A DNA stretch of 64,000 bases from assembly GCA_944989445.1 (NCBI GenBank), contig CALYLW010000430.1:124709-188708 (forward strand), given 5' to 3'. Shown in pieces: positions 54,390 to 64,000 of this stretch. The DNA comes from Ampullaceana balthica. Lineage: Eukaryota; Mollusca; Gastropoda; Lymnaeidae. The position numbers were made by a program, and so were the translations under genes. The notes under the pieces were generated by a model. That model was not told the DNA's origin, ran no database searches, and worked only from the letters and a program-made list of their open reading frames with translations. Every line of letters starts with the position of its first letter. The stretch's first letter is position 1.

Positions 54390-54670
54390 TTCTGACTCTT
54401 AAGCACCCATGATTTTTTATGTGCTCACTGAATTTTAAAATATTCAAATATATGAAAGGAAAATGTATTTACAGATTAGATGACGTTAATAAACATCTAA
54501 TTTTTTATTTTAAAAAAAAATGCATATCCACTTTTAGACTTTCTGGGTTCGCAGTCATCAAATTATTACAATTTGACAGAAAGAAATTGATACAAACATA
54601 AACTGTTAAAGTTAAACCTAAGTTACATACTGTTTGACAACAACAACTGTTTGACGAAAGTACTGCAATT
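54390..54670 (+). repeat. interspersed repeat, copy 2, directly before the satellite
   Basis: Matches 31380-31800 word by word in the same order and ends at the first satellite units. Confidence 0.65.
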
Positions 54671-55199
54671 TACTACATGTTAGGGTTAGACTTGTGGTAC
54701 TAAATATTACTGTTAACCTTGCGGTACTAAATATTAGTGCTAAACTTGAGGTACTACATGTTAGGGTTAGACTTGTGGTACTAAATATTAGTGTTAACCT
54801 TGCGGTACTAAATATTAGTGTTAGACTTGAGGTACTACATGTTAGTATTAGACTTGAGGTACTACATGTTAGTGTTAGACTTGAGGTACTACATGTTAGA
54901 ACTAGAGTTGAGGTACTTAATGTTAGTATTAGACTTGAGGTACTACATGTTAGTGTTAGACTTGAGGTACTACATGTTAGAACTAGAGTTGAGGTACTTA
55001 CTGTTAGTATTAGACTTGAGGTACTACATGTTAGTATTAGACTTGAGGTACTACATGTTAGTATTAGACTTGAGGTACTACATGTTAGTATTAGACTTGA
55101 GCTACTACATGTTAGTATTAGACTTGAGGTACTACATGTTAGTATTAGACTTGAGGTACTACATGTTAGTATTTGACTTGAGGTACTACATGTTAGTAT

Positions 55200-57540
55200 T
55201 AGACTTGAGGTACTACATGTTAGTATTAGACTCGAGGTACTACCTGTTAGTATTAGAAGTGAGGTACTACATGCTAGTGTTAGATTTGAGGTACTACATG
55301 CTAGTGTTAGACTTAAGGTACTTCATGTTAGTATTTGACTTGAGGTACTACATGTTAGGATTAGAATTGAGATTCTACATGTTATGTTAGACTTGAGGTA
55401 CTACATGTTAGTATTAGTCTTGAGGTACTACATGTTAGGGTTAGACTTGAGGTACTACATGTTAGTGTTAGACTTGAGATACTACATGTATGTATTAGAC
55501 TTTAGGTACTACATGTTAGGGTTTGACTTGAGATACTACATGTTAGTGTTAGACTTGAGGTACTACATGTTAGTGTTAGACTTCAGGTACTACATGTTAG
55601 TATTAGACTTGAGGTACTACATTTTAGTGTTAGACTTGAGATACTACATGTTAGTGTTAGACTTGAGGTACTACATGTTAGTGTTAGACTTCAGGTACTA
55701 CATGTTAGTATTAGACTTGAGGTACTACATGTTAGTATTAGTCTTGAGGTACTACATGTTAGTATTAGACTTGAGGTGCTACATGTTATGTTAGACTTGA
55801 GGTACTACATGTTAGGATTAGAATTGAGATACTACATGTTATGTTAGATTTGAGGTACTACATGTTAGGGTTAGACTTGAGGTACTACATGTTAGGGTTA
55901 GACTTGAGGTACTACATGTTAGTGTTAGACTTGAGGTACTACATGTTAGTATTAGACTTGAGGTACTACATGTTAGTATTAGACTTGAGGTACTACATGT
56001 TAGTGTTAGACTTGAGGTACTATATGTTAGTGTTAGAATTAAGGTACTACATGTTAGTATTAGACTTGAGGTACTACATGTTAGTATTAGACTTGAGGTA
56101 CTACATGTTAGTGTTAGACTTGAGGTACTACATGTTAGGGTTAAAATTAAGGCACTACATGTTAGTGTTAGACTTGAGGTACTACATGTTAGAACTAGAG
56201 TTGAGGTACTTAATGTTAGTATTAGACTTGAGGTACTACATGTTAGTATTAGACTTGAGGTACTACATGTTAGTATTAGACTTGAGGTACTACATTTTAG
56301 TATTAGACTTGAGGTACTACCTGTTTGTATTAGACTTGAGGTACTACATGTTAGGGTTAGACTTGAGGTACTACATGTTAGGGTTAGACTAGGGTACTAC
56401 ATGTTAGTTTTAGACTTGAGGTACTACATGTTAGTATTAGACTTGAGGTGCTACATGTTATGTTAGACTTGAGGTACTACATGTTAGGATTAGAATTGAG
56501 GTACTACATATTAGCATTAGACTCGAGGTACTGCATGTTATTATTAGACTTGAGGTACTACATGCTAGTGTTAGACTTGAAGTACTTCATGTTAGTATTA
56601 GACTTGAGGTACTACATGTTAGTTTTAGACTTGATGTACTACATACTAGTGTTAGATTTGAGGTACTACATGCTAGTGTTAGACTTGAGGTGCTACATGT
56701 TATGTTAAACTTGAGGTACTTCATGTTAGTATTAGACTTGAGATACTACATGTTAGTATTAGACTTGAGGTACTACATGTTAGTATTAGACTTGAAGTAT
56801 TACATGTTAGTATTAGACTTGAGTTACTACATGTTAGTATTAGACTTGAGGTACTACATGTTAGTATTAGACTTGAGGTACTACATGTTAGTATTAGACT
56901 TGAGGTACTACATGTTAGGGTTAGACTTGAGGTACTACATGTTAGTGTTAGAATTAAGGTACTACATGTTAGTATTAGACTTGAGGTACTACATGTTAGT
57001 ATTAGACTCGAGGTACTACCTGTTAGTATTAGAAGTGTGGTACTACATGCTAGTGTTAGATTTGAGGTACTACATGCTAGTGTTAGACTTGAGGTACTTC
57101 ATATTAGTATTAGACTTGAGGTACTACATGTTAGTATTAGACTTGAGGTATTACATGCTAGTGTTAGACTTGAGGTACTTCATGTTAGTATTTGACTTGA
57201 GGTCTTACATGTTAGGATTAGAATTGAGATACTACATGTTATGTTAGACTTGAGGTACTACATGTTAGTATTAGTCTTGAGGTACTACATGTTAGTATTA
57301 GACTTTAGGTACTACATGTTAGGGTTTGACTTGAGATACTACATGTTAGTGTTAGACTTGAGGTACTACATGTTAGTGTTAGACTTTAGGTACTACATGT
57401 TAGTATTAGACTTGAGGTACTACATTTTAGTGTTAGACTTGAGATACTACATGTTAGTGTTAGACTTGAGGTACTACATGTTAGTGTTAGACTTCAGGTA
57501 CTACATGTTAGTATTAGACTTGAGGTACTACATGTTAGTA
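55200..57540 (+). repeat. satellite higher-order block, copy 1
   Basis: This block recurs at about 58680-61000 with a constant 3,460-bp offset over most of its length. Rare variant monomers (AGACTAGGGTACTACATG at 56387, TTACATGCTAG, GGTCTTACATG) sit at matching places. An inner periodicity of about 1.75 kb is marked by CTCGAGGTACTACCTG at 55231 and 57007. Confidence 0.9.
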
Positions 57541-58679
57541 TTAGTCTTGAGGTACTACATGTTAGTATTAGACTTGAGGTGCTACATATTATGTTAGACT
57601 TCAGGTACTACATGTTAGGATTAGAATTGAGATACTACATGTTATGTTAGATTTGAGGTACTACATGTTAGTGTTAGACTTGAGGTACTACATGTTAGGG
57701 TTAGACTTGAGGTACTACATGTTAGTATTAGACTTGAGGTACTACATGTTAGTATTAGACTTGAGGTACTACATGTTAGGGTTAGAATAAAGGTACTACA
57801 TGTTAGTATGAGACTTGAGGTACTACATGTTAGTATTAGACTTGAGGTACTACATGTTAGTATGAGACTTGAGGTACTACATGTTAGTATTAGACTTGAG
57901 GTACTACATGTTAGGGTTAGACTTGAGGTACTACATGTTAGTATTAGACTTGAGGTACTACATGTTAGGATTAGACTTGAGGTACTACATGTTAGGATTA
58001 GACTTGAGGTACTACATGTTAGATTAGACTTGAGGTACTAATGTTAGTATTAGACTTGAGGTACTACATGTTAGTATTAGACTTGAGGTACTACATGTTA
58101 GTATTAGACTTGAGGTACTACATGTTAGTATTAGACTTGAGGTACTACATGTTAGTATTAGACTTGAGGTACTACATGTTAGTATAGACTTGAGGTACTA
58201 CATGTTAGTATTAGACTTGAGGTACTACATGTTAGTATTAGACTTGAGGTACTACATGTTAGTATTAGACTTGAGGTACTACATGTTAGTATTAGACTTG
58301 AGGTACTACATGTTAGTAGACTGAGGTACTACATGTTAGTATTAGACTTGAGGTACTACATGTTAGTATTAGACTTGAGGTACTACATGTTAGTATTAGA
58401 CTTGAGGTACTACATGTTAGGATTAGACTTGAGGTACTACATGTTAGATTAGACTTGAGGTACTACATGTTAGTATAGACTTGAGGTACTACATGTAGGT
58501 TAGACTTGAGGTACTACATGTTAGTATTAGACTTGAGGTACTACATGTTAGTTAGACTTGAGGTACTACATGTTAGTGTTAGACTTGAGGTACTACATGT
58601 TAGTGTTAGACTTGAGGTACTACATGTTAGTTAGACTTGAGGTACTACATGTTAGTATTAGACTTGAGGTACTACATGT

Positions 58680-61000
58680 TAGTATTAGACTTGAGGTACT
58701 ACATGTTAGTATTAGACTCGAGGTACTACCTGTTAGTATTAGAAGTGAGGTACTACATGCTAGTGTTAGACTTAAGGTACTTCATGTTAGTATTTGACTT
58801 GAGGTACTACATGTTAGGATTAGAATTGAGATTCTACATGTTATGTTAGACTTGAGGTACTACAAGTTAGTATTAGTCTTGAGGTACTACATGTTAGGGT
58901 TAGACTTGAGGTACTACATGTTAGTGTTAGACTTGAGATACTACATGTTAGTATTAGACTTTAGGTACTACATGTTAGGGTTTGACTTGAGATACTACAT
59001 GTTAGTGTTAGACTTGAGGTACTACATGTTAGTGTTAGACTTGAGGTACTACATGTTAGTATTAGACTTGAGGTACTACATGTTTAGTGTTAGACTTGAG
59101 ATACTACATGTTAGTGTTAGACTTGAGGTACTACATGTTAGTGTTAGACTTCAGGTACTACATGTTAGTATTAGACTTGAGGTACTACATGTTAGTATTA
59201 GACTTGAGGTACTACATGTTAGTATTAGACTTGAGGTGCTACATGTTATGTTAGACTTGAGGTACTACATGTTAGGATTAGAATTGAGATACTACATGTT
59301 ATGTTAGATTTGAGGTACTACATGTTAGGGTTAGACTTGAGGTACTACATGTTAGGGTTAGACTTGAGGTACTACATGTTAGTGTTAGACTTGAGGTACT
59401 ACATGTTAGTATTAGACTTGAGGTACTACATGTTAGTATTAGACTTGAGGTACTACATGTTAGTGTTAGACTTGAGGTACTATATGTTAGTGTTAGAATT
59501 AAGGTACTACATGTTAGTATTAGACTTGAGGTACTACATGTTAGTATTAGACTTGAGGTACTACATGTTAGTGTTAGACTTGAGGTACTACATGTTAGGG
59601 TTAAAATTAAGGCACTACATGTTAGTGTTAGACTTGAGGTACTACATGTTAGAACTAGAGTTGAGGTACTTAATGTTAGTATTAGACTTGAGGTACTACA
59701 TGTTAGTATTAGACTTGAGGTACTACATGTTAGTATTAGACTTGAGGTACTACATTTTAGTATTAGACTTGAGGTACTACCTGTTTGTATTAGACTTGAG
59801 GTACTACATGTTAGGGTTAGACTTGAGGTACTACATGTTAGGGTTAGACTAGGGTACTACATGTTAGTTTTAGACTTGAGGTACTACATGTTAGTATTAG
59901 ACTTGAGGTGCTACATGTTATGTTAGACTTGAGGTACTACATGTTAGGATTAGAATTGAGGTACTACATATTAGCATTAGACTCGAGGTACTGCATGTTA
60001 TTATTAGACTTGAGGTACTACATGCTAGTGTTAGACTTGAAGTACTTCATGTTAGTATTAGACTTGAGGTACTACATGTTAGTTTTAGACTTGATGTACT
60101 ACATACTAGTGTTAGATTTGAGGTACTACATGCTAGTGTTAGACTTGAGGTGCTACATGTTATGTTAAACTTGAGGTACTTCATGTTAGTATTAGACTTG
60201 AGATACTACATGTTAGTATTAGACTTGAGGTACTACATGTTAGTATTAGACTTGAAGTATTACATGTTAGTATTAGACTTGAGTTACTACATGTTAGTAT
60301 TAGACTTGAGGTACTACATGTTAGTATTAGACTTGAGGTACTACATGTTAGTATTAGACTTGAGGTACTACATGTTAGGGTTAGACTTGAGGTACTACAT
60401 GTTAGTGTTAGAATTAAGGTACTACATGTTAGTATTAGACTTGAGGTACTACATGTTAGTATTAGACTCGAGGTACTACCTGTTAGTATTAGAAGTGTGG
60501 TACTACATGCTAGTGTTAGATTTGAGGTACTACATGCTAGTGTTAGACTTGAGGTACTTCATATTAGTATTAGACTTGAGGTACTACATGTTAGTATTAG
60601 ACTTGAGGTATTACATGCTAGTGTTAGACTTGAGGTACTTCATGTTAGTATTTGACTTGAGGTCTTACATGTTAGGATTAGAATTGAGATACTACATGTT
60701 ATGTTAGACTTGAGGTACTACATGTTAGTATTAGTCTTGAGGTACTACATGTTAGTATTAGACTTGAGGTACTACATGTTAGGGTTTGACTTGAGATACT
60801 ACATGTTAGTGTTAGACTTGAGGTACTACATGTTAGTGTTAGACTTTAGGTACTACATGTTAGTATTAGACTTGAGGTACTACATGTTTAGTGTTAGACT
60901 TGAGATACTACATGTTAGTGTTAGACTTGAGGTACTACATGTTAGTGTTAGACTTCAGGTACTACATGTTAGTATTAGACTTGAGGTACTACATGTTAGT
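58680..61000 (+). repeat. satellite higher-order block, copy 2
   Basis: Duplicate of 55200-57540. The segments 59301-59852 and 60150-60707 match 55841-56392 and 56690-57247 without a change in the encoded frames. CTCGAGGTACTACCTG recurs at 58717 and 60467. Small differences (an extra T giving TGTTTAG, one missing monomer near 58760) show limited later divergence. Confidence 0.9.
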
Positions 61001-61089
61001 ATTAGACTTGAGGTACTACATGTTAGTATTAGACTTGAGGTACTACATGTTAGTGTTAGACTTGAGGTACTACATGTTAGTATTAGACT

Positions 61090-62718
61090 TGAGGTACTAC
61101 ATGTTATGTTAGACTTGAGGTACTACATGTTAGTGTTAGACTTGAGGTACTACATGTTAGTATTAGACTTGAGGTACTACATGTTAGTATTAGACTTGAG
61201 GTACTACATGTTAGTATTAGACTTGAGGTACTACATGTTAGGGTTAGACTTGAGGTACTACATGTTAGTATTAGACTTGAGGTACTACATGTTAGTATTA
61301 GACTTGAGGTACTACATGTTAGTATTAGACTTGAGGTACTACATGTTAGTATTAGACTTGAGGTACTACATGTTAGTATTAGACTTGAGGTACTACATGT
61401 TAGTATTAGACTTGAGGTACTACATGTTAGTATTAGACTTGAGGTACTACATGTTAGTATTAGACTTGAGGTACTACATGTTAGTATTAGACTTGAGGTA
61501 CTACATGTTAGTATTAGACTTGAGGTACTACATGTTAGTATTAGACTTGAGGTACTACATGTTAGTATTAGACTTGAGGTACTACATGTTAGTATTAGAC
61601 TTGAGGTACTACATGTTAGTATTAGACTTGAGGTACTACATGTTAGTATTAGACTTGAGGTACTACATGTTAGTATTAGACTTGAGGTACTACATGTTAG
61701 TATTAGACTTGAGGTACTACATGTTAGTATGAGACTTGAGGTACTACATGTTAGTATTAGACTTGAGGTACTACATGTTAGTATGAGACTTGAGGTACTA
61801 CATGTTAGTATTAGACTTGAGGTACTACATGTTAGTATAGACTTGAGGTACTACATGTTAGTATTAGACTTGAGGTACTACATGTTAGTATTAGACTTGA
61901 GGTACTACATGTTAGTATTAGACTTGAGGTACTACATGTTAGTATGAGACTTGAGGTACTACATGTTAGTATGAGACTTGAGGTACTACATGTTAGTATG
62001 AGACTTGAGGTACTACATGTTAGTATTAGACTTGAGGTACTACATGTTAGTATGAGACTTGAGGTACTACATGTTAGTATTAGACTTGAGGTACTACATG
62101 TTAGTATTAGACTTGAGGTACTACATGTTAGTATTAGACTTGAGGTACTACATGTTAGTATTAGACTTGAGGTACTACATGTTAGTATAGACTTGAGGTA
62201 CTACATGTTAGTATAGACTTGAGGTACTACATGTTAGTATTAGACTTGAGGTACTACATGTTAGTATTAGACTTGAGGTACTACATGTTAGTATTAGACT
62301 TGAGGTACTACATGTTAGTATGAGACTTGAGGTACTACATGTTAGTATTAGACTTGAGGTACTACATGTTAGTATTAGACTTGAGGTACTACATGTTAGT
62401 ATTAGACTTGAGGTACTACATGTTAGTATTAGACTTGAGGTACTACATGTTAGTATTAGACTTGAGGTACTACATGTTAGTATTAGACTTGAGGTACTAC
62501 ATGTTAGTATTAGACTTGAGGTACTACATGTTAGTATTAGACTTGAGGTACTACATGTTAGTATTAGACTTGAGGTACTACATGTTAGTATTAGACTTGA
62601 GGTACTACATGTTAGTATTAGACTTGAGGTACTACATGTTAGTATGAGACTTGAGGTACTACATGTTAGTATTAGACTTGAGGTACTACATGTTAGTATT
62701 AGACTTGAGGTACTACAT
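61090..62718 (+). repeat. homogenised end of the satellite
   Basis: Nearly all monomers here are identical, with GTATGAGAC and GTATAGAC as the only common variants. A similar but smaller homogeneous zone lies at about 57800-58680. Confidence 0.93.
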
Positions 62719-62724
62719 ATGCCT

Positions 62725-63182
62725 TTGAATAATAAATAGAAGTAAAAAACAGATTTTTAAAAACATGTTTTTATATGTAGACTAAAAAGAAGAAAATAAT
62801 AATTTTTTTCACAGAATTGCGAATGAAAAATCTTTTTCTGGATTGATAAAAATTTCAAATTTATGTGTTCAAGTAATATAATATAATATAACTAAAAACG
62901 TGGGGCGGGCGCTTCTCAGGATTAAACTAATCCAATTCCCTTATTTTCTTACTCGTCATTTGTAAACCCTAATCATTTTAACCAAACGCCTGAACAGCGA
63001 CCACCCACGTTTTTAGTCATATTACATCATAGTACTTGAGCATATACGTTTGAAATTTTTATCAATCCAGAAAAAGATTTTTCCTTCACAATTCTGTGGG
63101 GGGACAAAAATATTTTCTTCTTTTCAGTCCGCTTATAAAAACGTGTGTTTTTTAAATCTTTTTTTTATACTTCTATTTATTT
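62725..63182. mobile_element. long inverted-repeat MITE next to the satellite
   Basis: Arms of about 180 bp (62725-62905 and 63002-63182) are reverse complements: ATAAATAGAAGTA/TACTTCTATTTAT, GAAAAATCTTTTTCTGGATT and its complement, ACTAAAAACGTGGG/CCCACGTTTTTAGT. The loop of about 95 bp is GC-richer (GGGGCGGGCGCTTCTC). Non-coding; superfamily unknown. Confidence 0.9.
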
Positions 63183-63214
63183 TATTCTTTTTAGTCTAAG
63201 TGTATGCTATGGTG

Positions 63215-63570
63215 AGTTTTGAAGTATTGATTATGTTCAAATATAATACACATTGCCCGACAAACATTTACAGACTGGAAATGACTGATCTCCCCTTGAT
63301 GTTAAACATGGTTTATGTGGTCGGGGTTGGTGTGAACTCGGCACGTGAATGTAATGTAAACAAGAGCAGACGGATAATACAGATGCTATATATATAGATA
63401 AACTAAAAAGTTTCAATAATTTAATAACGGTACATTCGATCGATCTGAAATTTTAATACAATGCATTGTCATCCAGAATCTATCTGTGGTAAAATTTTGA
63501 GATCTCTAGGACCATTAGAAGTGGTTTAATTTTACGTTGGCAGATTTGAAAAATTGTGGACAGACAAACA
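63215..63570 (+). repeat. interspersed repeat related to 8480-8800
   Basis: Shared words: CAAACATTTACAGACTG, ATAGATAAACTAAAAA, AATAACGGTACATT/AATTACGGTACATT, GATCGAT, GTGGTAAAATTTTGAGATCT versus GTGAAAATTTCAGCTCTCTA. Family unknown. Confidence 0.65.
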
Positions 63571-64000
63571 AACAGGAACGAAAGTGAGTTAAAAAAAACG
63601 TTGGTTAAAAACAATAAAGAATGATTTTTTAAATATTTAACACTAAAATAAACGAATTATTTATATACTATTTGAACTTTTTAGCACAAAGTGTGTGTTG
63701 AAAATATAGTTGAATAAATGTAAGTTAACTCTGTGACAATGACATCATAGGAGAATACAACATAATACAACTGTCATTTAAATTCTCCCCCAAGAAGAAA
63801 AGGTCAACTTATTTCGTGAACACCACTTTTAGTATTAACTCTCGATAAAAGACAGGTATCAAATGATTTAACTGTTAAATTCATATCAGAGAATCTTTCT
63901 TGTTATAATAACAATCAGGTTAGGAGCCAACTTTCTTGTTTGTATTTAAGTAATGTTTTACTGCATCAGTGAAGTCTTTTATTTCATTTAACACATATCA
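63571..64000. other. AT-rich end of window, no feature
   Basis: Nothing recognised. Confidence 0.5.

Larger units (their letters stand above)
54672..62718 (+). repeat. 8-kb satellite of a 27-bp monomer
   Basis: The monomer is GTATTAGACTTGAGGTACTA followed by CATGTTA, repeated about 300 times head to tail. Variants include GTGTTAG, GGGTTAG, GTATGAG and short 24- to 26-base units. The monomer length is a multiple of three, so two forward frames stay open over long stretches (nonapeptides LDLRYYMLV and RLEVLHVSI). Nothing suggests translation. The left edge is diverged (TACTAAATATTAGTG units); the right edge is sharply homogeneous. Confidence 0.98.

Noticed and set aside
54672..62718. TTAGGGTTAG in many monomers as telomeric sequence
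   Set aside because: It is a one-base variant (GTATTAG to GGGTTAG) inside the 27-bp unit, not a run of hexamers.
54672..62718. CRISPR-like array
   Set aside because: No unique spacers between repeats; the monomers are contiguous, and the context is a eukaryotic genome.
54694..62739. Many long open frames encoding repeated LDLRYYMLV or RLEVLHVSI
   Set aside because: They follow automatically from a 27-bp monomer without stops in two frames; they switch frame at every short unit and have no splice, start or composition signal of a gene.

Overview
This is a eukaryotic, AT-rich, repeat-dominated nuclear window. The only gene I can support well is an intron-rich cadherin-type gene on the + strand. 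Its GT-AG introns and the companion elements (a CR1-like LINE with a 2A-like motif and PHD finger, tRNA-derived SINEs, Helitrons, hAT, piggyBac and mariner elements) point to an invertebrate animal. A mollusc or other lophotrochozoan is my best guess, but that is inference. Layout: 1-1550 holds a LINE tail, one doubtful exon and a 58-bp tandem repeat. 1551-3335 is an internally deleted piggyBac element with intact TTAA target duplication. 3949-17219 carries the cadherin gene. Its ectodomain repeats are each split over two phase-0 exons. Introns contain a palindromic MITE, a LINE tail, a TA-flanked MITE and a hAT-within-hAT nest (13351-16650). One exon has a clear 1-bp frameshift and a second probably does, and one repeat lacks its second exon, so the locus is either decaying or carries homopolymer errors. 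17600-31000 is almost wholly transposons. It includes three large copies of a family with termini like GGGGCCGTCC and 3-bp TWA-type duplications (PIF/Harbinger-like by inference), stuffed with hAT elements, a Helitron and simple repeats. 31995-36930 is a CR1-like LINE on the - strand (2A-like motif, PHD, endonuclease, reverse transcriptase), split by a + strand L2-like LINE with its own duplication. Two SINEs (17614-17902 and 38741-38976) share the LINE's 3' tail and were probably mobilised by it. 37900-49000 holds further repeats, a complete hAT-type element, a possible first exon, and two Helitrons, one of which split a LINE reading frame exactly between A and T. 49200-54312 is a possible compound element with inverted ends that encloses a LINE remnant, a split MITE and a hAT. 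54672-62718 is an 8-kb satellite of a 27-bp monomer with higher-order structure (about 1.75 kb, and a 3,460-bp offset duplication) and a sharply homogenised right end. A long inverted-repeat MITE directly abuts it. Apart from the cadherin gene the recognisable coding sequences are all transposon-derived and broken. The window is best read as a host gene remnant embedded in several generations of mobile DNA whose insertion order can be reconstructed from target duplications.
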